Part shown: piece after piece, positions 6,093-13,224 of the stretch
Position numbering within the stretch: position 1 is the first letter of the stretch
How the letters are laid out: every line of letters begins with the position of its first letter
Assembly: GCA_963922455.1 (NCBI GenBank)
Contig: CAWUIO010000125.1
Span: 1-17,811, forward strand
DNA length: 17,811 nt
Direction: 5' to 3'
From: CAWUIO01 sp963922455
GTDB taxonomy: Bacteria; Bacteroidota; Bacteroidia; Cytophagales; Microscillaceae
Program-made: the position numbers and the translations under genes
The notes under the pieces: generated by a model
What the model saw: the letters and a program-made list of their open reading frames with translations, nothing else
What the model was told of the DNA's origin: nothing
Databases searched by the model: none

Positions 6093-6109
6093 TTGAGTAA
6101 AAAACTCAA
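6093..6109. promoter_or_regulatory. Short dyad just before the AP2-domain gene
   Basis: TTGAGT (6093-6098) and ACTCAA (6104-6109) are a perfect 6-bp inverted repeat around AAAAA, ending six bases before the ATG at 6116. It could be an autoregulatory operator or an mRNA hairpin covering the start. Short AT-rich dyads are common by chance. Confidence 0.3.
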
Positions 6110-6115
6110 AATGAC

Positions 6116-6703
6116 ATGCTTTTTAAATTAAATCTTAAAAATGCGAACAAGTCCGTTATCGTAGATGATTTTGTTTATGAATATCTGAGTAAAAATCCTT
6201 ATCTACGCAGCTTGGATTTTGAGAAAAACCTGCGATTACACTCGAGTGGCTACGCTGTTTTCCAAAAAGCATGGCGGCAAAAGGATGGCACCTACAAAAC
6301 AGAAACCATTTACTTGCATAAGCGGATTGCAGAACAGTTTATTGACAAACCCGATTCTGATCAAAAACTCATCGTCCGGGTAGTTAACGGGAATAAGTTA
6401 GACTGCCGAGTCAAAAACCTGGAATGGGCGACAATGTCCAAAGCTTCCCGTAAAGGCCGTAACTATGGCAGTACAGGCTATCGGGGAGTTCGTAAAGATG
6501 GCAATCGCTACCGGGCTACAATCTATGTGAACCGCAAAGCCATTCATATAGGTATGTATGCTACTGCCGAAGAAGCTGCCTTAGCCTACAATGAAAAATC
6601 GAGGGAAATCTTTGGGGAAGAGGGCAAAATCAATAGTGTAAGTATCCAAGAATCGCCTCAAAAGCCAACAAAGAGCGAAATTAGCGGTCAAGCCAACGCT
6701 TAA
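6116..6703 (+). CDS. AP2-domain protein with degenerate HNH region
   Basis: This 195-aa protein joins two DNA-related parts. Residues of about 66-107 (YLHKRIAEQFIDKPD, then VVNGNKLDCRVKNLEWAT) have the frame of an HNH_3-type homing endonuclease. Where that family has NHIDGNKxNNR, this protein has RVVNGNKLDCR, so the catalytic His and Asn are gone. Residues of about 120-173 (STGYRGVRKDGNRYRATIYV, then IHIGMYATAEEAALAYNEKSREIFG) are a clear AP2/ERF domain, the three-strand DNA-binding fold best known from plant transcription factors. The protein is probably a sequence-specific DNA-binding regulator derived from a homing endonuclease. Its last 23 bases overlap the 3' end of the opposing response-regulator gene. 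The ATG at 6116 gives the longest sensible product; an ATG at 6111 is in another frame and soon stops. Confidence 0.85.
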   Translation: MLFKLNLKNANKSVIVDDFVYEYLSKNPYLRSLDFEKNLRLHSSGYAVFQKAWRQKDGTYKTETIYLHKRIAEQFIDKPDSDQKLIVRVVNGNKLDCRVKNLEWATMSKASRKGRNYGSTGYRGVRKDGNRYRATIYVNRKAIHIGMYATAEEAALAYNEKSREIFGEEGKINSVSIQESPQKPTKSEISGQANA

Positions 6704-7445
6704 ATAAAGTACTGCGTTCCCGGCTTACGGTCACCTCTTTTTCTGCTTCAGGGGAGAGCTGTATTTTGAGCTTTCCTTTAAAGTAATTATGAATCCCTTG
6801 GATCGCATCGATCCTAGTAAGAAATTGACGGTTTAAGCGGAAGAAATATTGTGGGTCTAATTGGGTTTCCAGCTCATCCAAGGAGTAATCAAGTGCATAT
6901 TTTCGCTTTTCTTGGGTGATGAGTAAAACTATTTTCTGCTGGGCATAAAAATAGGCAATCTCATTTTGCGGAATATAGATCAATCGTTCCCCTAATTTTA
7001 CCAGAAAACGCGATTTGTATTCGGGCTCGTTCTGCGTTACCGATTGGAGTAAACTTTGGATGTTCTCCATACTGTATTGACGAAACTGTTCCGTGATTTG
7101 CTGAAATTTTTGTATGCTTTTCTTAAGCTCTTCTGGATCAATCGGCTTTAAAAGGTAATCAATACTGTTGACCTTGAATGCTCTTAAAGTATAGGCATCG
7201 TAAGCTGTTATAAAAATAATAGGAGCTTGTACTTCCACTTTTTCAAATATCTCAAAGCTAATTCCATCGGCCAACTGGATATCCATAAAGATAATTTGTG
7301 GACTAGGGTGGATGCGCAACCATTTTACAGCTGCTTCTACCGTATCTATTACATCCAAAATTTCTACATGGGCTTGTACCTGCTTCAATAAGCTCTCTAA
7401 CCGTCTTACTGCCGGGGCTTCGTCTTCAATGATGAGCACTTTCAT
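6681..7445 (-). CDS. LytTR-family response regulator
   Basis: This 254-aa protein has a receiver domain (about 1-120) and a C-terminal LytTR DNA-binding domain (about 150-250). Receiver landmarks are the acidic pair E7/D8, phosphoacceptor D55 in IIFMDIQLADG, T80 in FITAYDA and K100 in YLLKPID. The LytTR part shows FLVKLGERLIYIPQNEIAYF, YALDYSLDELETQLDPQYFFRLNRQFL and VSRERSTLFKRWLD, as in the family. It overlaps the upstream histidine kinase gene by 20 bases (7426-7445), so the pair is coupled. The 3' end also overlaps the convergent AP2 gene. Phosphorylated LytTR regulators bind direct repeats upstream of target genes; targets are not evident here. Confidence 0.95.
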   Translation of the reverse strand: MKVLIIEDEAPAVRRLESLLKQVQAHVEILDVIDTVEAAVKWLRIHPSPQIIFMDIQLADGISFEIFEKVEVQAPIIFITAYDAYTLRAFKVNSIDYLLKPIDPEELKKSIQKFQQITEQFRQYSMENIQSLLQSVTQNEPEYKSRFLVKLGERLIYIPQNEIAYFYAQQKIVLLITQEKRKYALDYSLDELETQLDPQYFFRLNRQFLTRIDAIQGIHNYFKGKLKIQLSPEAEKEVTVSRERSTLFKRWLDR

Positions 7446-8445
7446 AAACGTGGATTAAAGGCAAGGTGACAATAAAATTATGGGCTGTAGCTATAACATC
7501 AACCGTCTGCTTGCTAAGGTATTGGTAGCGTTTCCGTATATTTTCTAAGCCAATTTGAGTGGAAGGAACTGCTATTTTTTTCTTCTGAAGATTATTCTTT
7601 ACTACCAATAAATCATTCTTAGCAATATACACATCGATAAAGAGTGGGCGTGCTTTGGAGACCTCATTGTGTTTAATAGCATTTTCTACAAGCATTTGTA
7701 AGGTAAGAGGAGCTATCCAAGCTTCTAGATGTTCTTCTGGGATACGAAAATCCACTTTGAGGTTTTCCCCAAACCGGTTTTTTTGTAGGAAAATGTAAGC
7801 CTGGGTAAACTCTAGCTCAGTATGAAGGCTCACGAGCTCTTTATTCTTATTTTGCAAAATATACCGATAAACCTTGGAGAGCTGCTCGGTAAAACGAACG
7901 GCCAGTTGAGGATCTTCCGGAATTAGGGTAATTAGTGTATTTAAGCTATTGAAAAGAAAATGAGGGCTCACTTGATTTTTAAGCGTTTCATACCTGGACC
8001 GTAAGGCTTGGTGCTTTAGCTGCTCTGCCTCAATGAAAGTTTCTCGCCATTTTTGCAGAAAATAACTTGTTTCATAAGTCATGCTGACAATAAAATTGAT
8101 CACGAAGTCTTTCAGTAGATGCCCCCAGTTTTTAGGAGCCAATACAAGTACTTCATCTCGCCACAAGACAAGAAACAGATTAAGAATACTTCCTACAACC
8201 ACCGTATAAACTGTACAGCAGATTATAAGATAAGTCAGCCTTTTGCTGTTTTCTTGATAGCTAGGAAATTTTTTTCGGAGATAAAGTATGATGCTTACAT
8301 TGCCTTGCCAATAAACAAAAGCGTGGATCCCGGCGATCATGACCTGCTCCCAATAAATGCCTTCTCCTATATCAGGAAACACAAATGGATGGCCAAAGGC
8401 TATTAAAGCTATCCCGATGTAACGAATGTATTTCTCTTTGAGCAT
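7426..8445 (-). CDS. LytS-type sensor histidine kinase
   Basis: This 339-aa kinase has an N-terminal membrane part with about four hydrophobic segments (near 10-24, 35-56, 71-94 and 109-125) and no obvious ligand-binding domain. A cytoplasmic His_kinase-type catalytic part follows. The phosphorylated histidine is H162 in LKNQVSPHFLFNSLNTL. The N-box is MLVENAIKHN (N255), and the ATP-lid glycine region is IGLENIRKRYQYL, with a short ATPase domain as usual in this family. The next gene, overlapping its 3' end, is the cognate LytTR regulator. It starts downstream of the TonB receptor gene on the same strand, with repeat copy B between them. The signal sensed is unknown. Confidence 0.95.
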   Translation of the reverse strand: MLKEKYIRYIGIALIAFGHPFVFPDIGEGIYWEQVMIAGIHAFVYWQGNVSIILYLRKKFPSYQENSKRLTYLIICCTVYTVVVGSILNLFLVLWRDEVLVLAPKNWGHLLKDFVINFIVSMTYETSYFLQKWRETFIEAEQLKHQALRSRYETLKNQVSPHFLFNSLNTLITLIPEDPQLAVRFTEQLSKVYRYILQNKNKELVSLHTELEFTQAYIFLQKNRFGENLKVDFRIPEEHLEAWIAPLTLQMLVENAIKHNEVSKARPLFIDVYIAKNDLLVVKNNLQKKKIAVPSTQIGLENIRKRYQYLSKQTVDVIATAHNFIVTLPLIHVYESAHH

Positions 8446-8487
8446 ATAAAATGATTAAGGAAGAAGTACCAGGTATTTAAGCTTTTA

Positions 8488-8624
8488 TTGGCTTAGGGAT
8501 AGGCGCCCGTATGGGCCGAGACCGCCGCTGGCTGTGCCTTGGCCGGCTCGGCAGCCTAGCCCGACCCGCGCTAGGCACTATTGTCAAGTCATAACTCTAG
8601 TACCTCAGCGCGGGGAAGCCCCAA
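8488..8624 (+). repeat. GC-rich structured repeat, subtype 2, copy B
   Basis: This 137-bp element begins TTGGCTTAGGGATAGGCGCC, continues with GGGCCGAGACCGCCGCTGG and GGCTCGGCAGCCTAGCCCG, and ends CGCGGGGAAGCCCCAA. Copy C is the same element, also 137 bp, in the opposite orientation. CCCGCGCT (8565-8572) pairs with AGCGCGGG (8607-8614) around a variable loop. It lies 69 bases past the receptor stop (8694) and 42 bases before the kinase start (8445, reading minus), so it could affect read-through between them. No coding frame fits it. Confidence 0.9.
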
Positions 8625-8693
8625 AAGTAGCTTTACTACTTAGCAAAGATTACCAATAACTGTATGCTATTGGTTATCCTTATTCGCTACAAT

Positions 8694-11066
8694 TTAAAAC
8701 TGAACTTTGTATTGAACAACCGGGAAGATGCCCAACTGGTTAATTCTACGGATACTTTGGGTACTTCTGTTGTAATCTTGATTTAAGATATTGTCCCGAT
8801 TGGTCACATTTTGGACGTCAACAAAGAACTCGTGGGTAACTTTGCGGGCATTTATGCGATAACCGGCTTTTAAATCCCAGCGGAAATAATCTTCAAATTG
8901 CCCGTCAAAAGCTTGGGTATCGTCTTCTACGGCAAACCCTTGCTCGATAGATGCCGAAAGATCAATAGGGGTAAAGCGTCTCCCTCCTGCCAAGGTGACC
9001 TTTGTGTCTATGAAAAAAGCATTTTTATTGCGCACGGCAAACTCTTTTCCGAATAGGATATTGAACACGTAATTGCCATTGTAGGCCGTATTGCGCTCAA
9101 TCCCATCGCTTCCTTCATAGCGTGAATTAAAAACGGAAGAGGTGACCAAGAAGTAGTATTTGCGATTAAAAAACTTCTCAAGTGTTAGCTCTAAACCATA
9201 ATTGTAGCCAGTCCCGTCATTGATCAGCGAATCCTCATCTGGAATTTCAAAATCGGCACCTGCATTTAATAAAGAGAAAGAACTAGGTCTTTGAGTTACT
9301 GGGGCATCGTATATCTGTTGGTAATACGCTTCTACTTTTAGCCTTAAGAAATCATTGATTGAATTGTCATAGCCTAATACATAATGGATACTCCGGGTAA
9401 AATCAAGCTCTTCGTTGGTAAGTAAATTTTCCCCATTGCTCCCGGCTGTATTTTGGAAGTAAACCTGTAGAGGCTGCAATTGACTATGTAAACCGGCTCC
9501 AAAGCTTAAATTTTGGGAGGAGTTAATTTTATATTGTAGCCCAAAACGAGGCTCAAAGGCTCGAGAATTATTCAGGGTAAGTTGCTGGTAATGTAAACCC
9601 GAATTAAGTACCAAACGCTCACTTATCCTAAACCGCCACTGGGCATAAGCCTGTAGTAGGCTAGTATTTCCATCAAAATCCTGCCTCACCATAAATTCTT
9701 GGGTTTCTTGGTTTAACATACTATCCACCAGGTTGAGATTGAGTAAGTCTACCGAACCCCCGATGCGTAAAGTGTTCCGGTTATTAATTTTTCGGTTTAG
9801 TTGAGCTCTTAGGCTATAACGCCACTGGTTAAAATCGGTGGCACTCTCAAAAAAACGGGAAATGACTTGTCCTTCATTATCCCGGGTAAGCGAATCATTT
9901 TCGCCCCGGCTATAACTTCCTGATACAGCCAGCGTTATTTCTGAGTAGGTATTTGGGTTAAAAAAGTACGTATGGGTAAGTCCAACTACTCCAGTACCTG
10001 ACTCAAAAGCGAGGTCATTGTTGATATCTCCAAAGGCATCATTGGGATCTGGATCATCTTCCTCGCTGCCAAAAAGATCAATTTGGCTAATACCACCCAG
10101 CCCGAATATGCCAAATCGTCCGGCTTTTTCAGTAGGGATATCTATTTTGAAAGAGAGGTCCTGGTACTGAGGAACTGCCGATCCTGTACCAAAATCTAGG
10201 CCCATCGCATCAAAGACAGCCAGGGTTGAGTAGCGATAATTGACCAGGTAGGATGCGCGAGAGTTTTTAGAGAAAGGACCTTCTATTCCGGCTTCTACCC
10301 CATTAAACCCGATTTGGAATAAGTATTCGCGTTTAGAATTATTCCCATTACGAAATTTTAAATCAAATACCCCAGCGTTGGCATTTCCATATTCGGCAGG
10401 GAAGGCTCCGGTAAAAAAATCTGAATTGTCCAGGACATTATTGTTTAACATACCAACTGGCCCCCCGGTTGAGCCCAAAGTTCCAAAGTGGTTGGGGTTA
10501 GGGATGTCTATTCCTTCCAAGCGCCATAACAAGCCTGTGGGTGAGTTACCCCGGATGATAATATCGTTCCGGGCATCATTGGCCCCACTTACTCCGGCAT
10601 AGTTGCTCGCCATACGGGCCGGATCATTTCGGCTACCTGCATAGCGACGCGATTCCTCCACATCAAATCCTCGGGCACTTATCACGGCCAGTTCATTATT
10701 TACCAAGGTTTTGTCCTCTTCGGCTGTAATTACAATCTCTTCACTACTAAAAAATTGCTCTTCTAACTGAATATTAAGATTTACTTGCTTCCCTGAAGTA
10801 AGCAAGATGTTAGGAATTAATCGCTCTTTATAGCCCAGATAAGATACTTTTAGAGAAACCCGGCCTAGGGGAACATTCTTAATCTCAAAAAAACCATCCT
10901 GGTCGGTAGCAGAACCTAGTAAAGGCTCTGTACCTGGAATGTAAACACTCGCCCCGATAAGGGGGTACTGCGACTGTTGGTCAATGACATTTCCTCGGAT
11001 GGTTTGCGTTTGGGCCAAGGATAAACTTGGCATTAGAAGCACTAGGAATACAATAAAGTTTTTCAT
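8694..11066 (-). CDS. TonB-dependent outer-membrane receptor
   Basis: This 790-aa protein begins with a signal peptide (KNFIVFLVLLMPSLSLAQ, cleaved near residue 19). A carboxypeptidase-D-regulatory-like beta-sandwich follows at about 22-107 (IRGNVIDQQSQYPLIGASVYI, then DGFFEIKNVPLGRVSLKVSYLGY). A TonB-box-like EEIVITAEED precedes the plug domain (about 125-240: GVSGANDARNDIIIRGNSP, GLLWRLEGIDIPNPNHFG, EYGNANAGVFDLKFRNGN). The rest is a 22-strand-type barrel ending in a terminal Phe (YKVQF), the usual assembly signal. Such receptors take up large or scarce ligands with energy from TonB/ExbBD. No SusD partner or sugar-degrading gene is near, so it is not a Sus-type glycan locus. The substrate is unknown. 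The LytS/LytTR genes lie downstream on the same strand. Confidence 0.92.
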   Translation of the reverse strand: MKNFIVFLVLLMPSLSLAQTQTIRGNVIDQQSQYPLIGASVYIPGTEPLLGSATDQDGFFEIKNVPLGRVSLKVSYLGYKERLIPNILLTSGKQVNLNIQLEEQFFSSEEIVITAEEDKTLVNNELAVISARGFDVEESRRYAGSRNDPARMASNYAGVSGANDARNDIIIRGNSPTGLLWRLEGIDIPNPNHFGTLGSTGGPVGMLNNNVLDNSDFFTGAFPAEYGNANAGVFDLKFRNGNNSKREYLFQIGFNGVEAGIEGPFSKNSRASYLVNYRYSTLAVFDAMGLDFGTGSAVPQYQDLSFKIDIPTEKAGRFGIFGLGGISQIDLFGSEEDDPDPNDAFGDINNDLAFESGTGVVGLTHTYFFNPNTYSEITLAVSGSYSRGENDSLTRDNEGQVISRFFESATDFNQWRYSLRAQLNRKINNRNTLRIGGSVDLLNLNLVDSMLNQETQEFMVRQDFDGNTSLLQAYAQWRFRISERLVLNSGLHYQQLTLNNSRAFEPRFGLQYKINSSQNLSFGAGLHSQLQPLQVYFQNTAGSNGENLLTNEELDFTRSIHYVLGYDNSINDFLRLKVEAYYQQIYDAPVTQRPSSFSLLNAGADFEIPDEDSLINDGTGYNYGLELTLEKFFNRKYYFLVTSSVFNSRYEGSDGIERNTAYNGNYVFNILFGKEFAVRNKNAFFIDTKVTLAGGRRFTPIDLSASIEQGFAVEDDTQAFDGQFEDYFRWDLKAGYRINARKVTHEFFVDVQNVTNRDNILNQDYNRSTQSIRRINQLGIFPVVQYKVQF

Positions 11067-11404
11067 GGTTATCGGACGTATAGATCAGTAATGATTACGC
11101 CAACAAAGCTAGACTTGAGAGAAGATGATAAGAAGGGCTTAACGAAGAAGCATACTTTAGGAAGGATCAAACGGAAAATTTACTGTATGGAACGGGCTTC
11201 TTAAATAGAGGTACACGGTCAGGCATTAGTTACATGGGTTGTATAAATTTTTAATTAAACTTTCATATTAAGCTTTGAATCTCTATATTGCCTTGGTAGA
11301 AATGCAACCTTCATTCTTTTATCCAGCACCCTCTTTTAGAGTTGTGGAATTAAAAGTTCCCCCAGAAATTTATCCTAATAATTAGACACCAAACAGTATC
11401 GATC
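11067..11404. other. Divergent intergenic region between the receptor and the small-protein gene
   Basis: This 338-base stretch must hold the promoters of the minus-strand receptor and the plus-strand 64-aa gene. For the receptor, TAGCTTTG (11111-11104, minus strand) matches TAnnTTTG. No clear -33 TTG and no large inverted repeat or operator was found, and no coding frame can be supported. Confidence 0.5.
11104..11111 (-). promoter_or_regulatory. Candidate -7 box of the TonB receptor promoter
   Basis: On the minus strand TAGCTTTG is an exact TAnnTTTG match, 37 bases before the receptor ATG. The expected TTG about 21 bases further upstream is absent, so it is only a partial promoter match. 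Confidence 0.4.
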
Positions 11405-11599
11405 ATGAAAGTTGTTGTATCTGAGGACAGCAAGTCCCTCACCTATATCCACATTACAGCTACCGACGCCGAATATGAAGCTATGGAACAAGAACAGAAT
11501 AAGTTTGAAAGTCAAGGCTTCCGTGTAGTTGGAGATCTAATCCTAGACCTAAACATCCAAGAACGTACCGTTTTTCTCGAGCGTAAAAAAGTATCTTAA
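11405..11599 (+). CDS. Small protein of unknown function (64 aa)
   Basis: No family is recognised. The 64-aa product is acidic, soluble and has no signal peptide. Predicted order is strand (MKVVVSEDSKSLTYIHITAT), helix (DAEYEAMEQEQNKFESQGF) and two strands (RVVGDLILDLNIQ, RTVFLERKK), a small alpha/beta fold. It lies 73 bases before the TetR gene. A small hairpin, TCCC-AAA-GGGA around 11610-11620, follows its stop and could be a weak terminator, but without a good T-tract. Its role, and any link to the TetR-controlled operon, is unknown. Confidence 0.65.
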   Translation: MKVVVSEDSKSLTYIHITATDAEYEAMEQEQNKFESQGFRVVGDLILDLNIQERTVFLERKKVS

Positions 11600-11648
11600 C
11601 TCCTTTTAGTCCCAAAGGGAACTTAGAATATTTTACTTTGTTTTATTA

Positions 11649-11668
11649 TTGACTGACTAGTCAATCAA
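11649..11668. promoter_or_regulatory. TetR-type operator at the tetR-family start
   Basis: TTGACTGACTAGTCAATCAA is a 20-bp inverted repeat with one mismatched pair (position 5 against 16), ending four bases before the ATG at 11673. The core TGACTGACTAGTCA is a common type of TetR-family operator. At this place the bound dimer would block initiation of its own gene. Autorepression, and through it control of the downstream operon if co-transcribed, is the likely reading. Confidence 0.75.
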
Positions 11669-11672
11669 TAAT

Positions 11673-12269
11673 ATGAGTCCTAAATCTCCCGATCAATTTA
11701 AAGCCCAAAGAGAAGATAGAAAACAAGAAATTCTTGAGGCAGCGCTTTCTCTATTTGCTCAAAATGGCTTTGAGAATACACGCATCCAGCAAATCACAGA
11801 AAAAGCCAGTATATCAAAAGGTCTTTTTTATAATTATTTTGAGAGTAAAGAAGCCATTTTGCAAGAGTTGTTTGCGCTACTGTTTACCAAAATTCAAGAA
11901 CTCGTTAAGCTAGTAGAATCATATAAAAGCGGCATCACCAACCCTCAAGAAACTATAAAAACCCTACTCTCGCTCACGCATAAATCGGCCGTAGAGAATC
12001 TCGAGTTTTGGACATTTTACAGCCGCCTTACTTTTCAATTAAACGAACCCGAAGATACCCTGGCTAAGCTTTTGCAGTTTGAAAAAGCTTACAATGCCCA
12101 ATTAGCCTGCATTTTTTCTGATCTTGGGTACGCCAATGCAAAAACGGAGGCTATTCTGTTTAATAATACCTTGGATGGCATTATTCTCAACTATGTGCTC
12201 AGGCCTAAAAATTATCCCTTAGATGCTGTTATGAACCAGTTTAAAGATAAATATTCTCCAAAAATTTAA
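11673..12269 (+). CDS. TetR/AcrR-family transcriptional regulator
   Basis: This 198-aa protein has the standard TetR layout. The N-terminal helix-turn-helix (about 14-62) reads DRKQEILEAALSLFAQNGFEN, then TRIQQITEKASISKGLFYNYFESKEAIL, all matching the family. The C-terminal ligand-binding and dimerisation helices (about 70-198) include LEFWTFYSRLTFQ and a hydrophobic TEAILFNNTLDGIILNYVL. It probably represses itself through the dyad at 11649-11668. The next gene downstream (12458), on the same strand, starts the envelope-transport operon, with repeat copy C in the 188-base gap. No second copy of the operator is visible in that gap. The inducing ligand is unknown, but may be related to the lipid-like cargo of the operon; that is inference. 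Confidence 0.93.
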   Translation: MSPKSPDQFKAQREDRKQEILEAALSLFAQNGFENTRIQQITEKASISKGLFYNYFESKEAILQELFALLFTKIQELVKLVESYKSGITNPQETIKTLLSLTHKSAVENLEFWTFYSRLTFQLNEPEDTLAKLLQFEKAYNAQLACIFSDLGYANAKTEAILFNNTLDGIILNYVLRPKNYPLDAVMNQFKDKYSPKI

Positions 12270-12298
12270 ATACAATATGCTTTTTTAACTAAAATCCT

Positions 12299-12435
12299 TT
12301 GGGGCTTGCCCGCGTTATGAAGTCTTACCGCTTACTGGAAGTAAAGTGCCTACGCGGGCCGGGCTAGGCTGCCGAGCCGGCCGACGCTAAACCAGCGGCG
12401 GTCTCGGCCCATACGGGCGCCTATCCCTAAGCCAA
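12299..12435 (-). repeat. GC-rich structured repeat, subtype 2, copy C
   Basis: Read on the minus strand this is the same 137-bp element as copy B. CCCGCGT (12309-12315) pairs with ACGCGGG (12352-12358). Compared with copy B the seventh base pair of this stem is T-A instead of C-G, a compensatory change. It fills most of the gap between the TetR stop (12269) and the LolA-like start (12458), and ends 22 bases before that start. It would form a stable structure in a TetR-to-operon transcript. Confidence 0.9.
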
Positions 12436-12457
12436 AAACCTATTAGCCATCGCCTAT

Positions 12458-13219
12458 ATGCAAAACATTCGTCTTAAACTTATACTGCTGCTCCTACTGT
12501 ATGCTAGCTTTTTTACTCAAACTAGCTTCTCCCAAGATGCCAAAGAGATTGTCCGCAAATCTAATGAAGCCACCCGGGGAAAATCCTCAGAGGCTGCAAT
12601 TACAATGATGATTGTGCGCCCAAAATGGACTCGAAAAGTCTCGATGAAATCCTGGTCCAAGGGAGACGATTATTCCTTAATTCTTATTCAAGCTCCGGTG
12701 CGTGATAAAGGTTCTAGCTTCCTAAAAAGAAAACGGGAAATGTGGAACTGGCAGCCCAGCATAAACCGCACTATAAAACTTCCCCCATCCATGATGAGTC
12801 AATCTTGGATGGGGTCCGACTTTACCAATGATGATTTAATCAAGCAGGCTTCTATCGTAGAAGATTATGAGCACAAAATATTAGGCAATGCCACCATCGA
12901 CGGCACTGCTTGTTACAAGATCGAGCTCATCCCTAAACCAAATGCGCCAGTAGTTTGGGGCAAAATTTTACTTTGGGTCAGTAAAGACAAATATCTTCAG
13001 CTAAAAACCGAAATGTACGATGAAGACGGCTACCTGGTTAATACTTTAAATTCCTCAGAAGTTAAATCCATGGGGGGGCGAGAAATTCCTAGCCGCTTGG
13101 AAATGATTCCTGCTGATAAGAAAAACCAAAAGACCGTGCTGATCTACGAATCCTTAAAATTTAACCAAACTATAGATGATGACTTCTTTTCTTTACAAAA
13201 CATGAAGCGCGTAAAATAA
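12458..13219 (+). CDS. LolA-like outer-membrane lipoprotein-sorting protein (PF17131 type)
   Basis: This 253-aa protein starts with a signal peptide (long hydrophobic run at 5-20, cleavage near SFSQ/DA at about 26), so it is periplasmic or exported. The mature part matches the LolA-like group annotated as outer membrane lipoprotein-sorting protein. It has KEIVRKSNEATRGKSSEAAIT, then GSSFLKRKREMWNWQPSIN, RTIKLPPSMMSQSWMGSDFT and NDDLIKQASIVEDYEH, all characteristic. LolA folds as a half-barrel that shields an acyl chain. Members of this group usually sit beside RND (MMPL) or ABC permeases rather than in the housekeeping Lol pathway. Here it leads the operon of two FtsX-type permeases, an ATPase and a barrel, five bases before the first permease. 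It is probably the periplasmic carrier. There is no Cys lipobox in the signal, so it is soluble. Confidence 0.9.
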   Translation: MQNIRLKLILLLLLYASFFTQTSFSQDAKEIVRKSNEATRGKSSEAAITMMIVRPKWTRKVSMKSWSKGDDYSLILIQAPVRDKGSSFLKRKREMWNWQPSINRTIKLPPSMMSQSWMGSDFTNDDLIKQASIVEDYEHKILGNATIDGTACYKIELIPKPNAPVVWGKILLWVSKDKYLQLKTEMYDEDGYLVNTLNSSEVKSMGGREIPSRLEMIPADKKNQKTVLIYESLKFNQTIDDDFFSLQNMKRVK

Positions 13220-13224
13220 GCCAT

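Noticed and set aside
5946..6131. Plus-strand 61-aa frame before the AP2 gene
   Set aside because: It needs a TTG start, lies in very AT-rich DNA, is dominated by Phe, Tyr, Leu and Lys, and overlaps the AP2 start in another frame.
8694..11066. Sus-like polysaccharide utilisation locus
   Set aside because: There is no SusD lipoprotein, glycoside hydrolase or SusR/ECF regulator nearby, so a lone receptor is the better reading.
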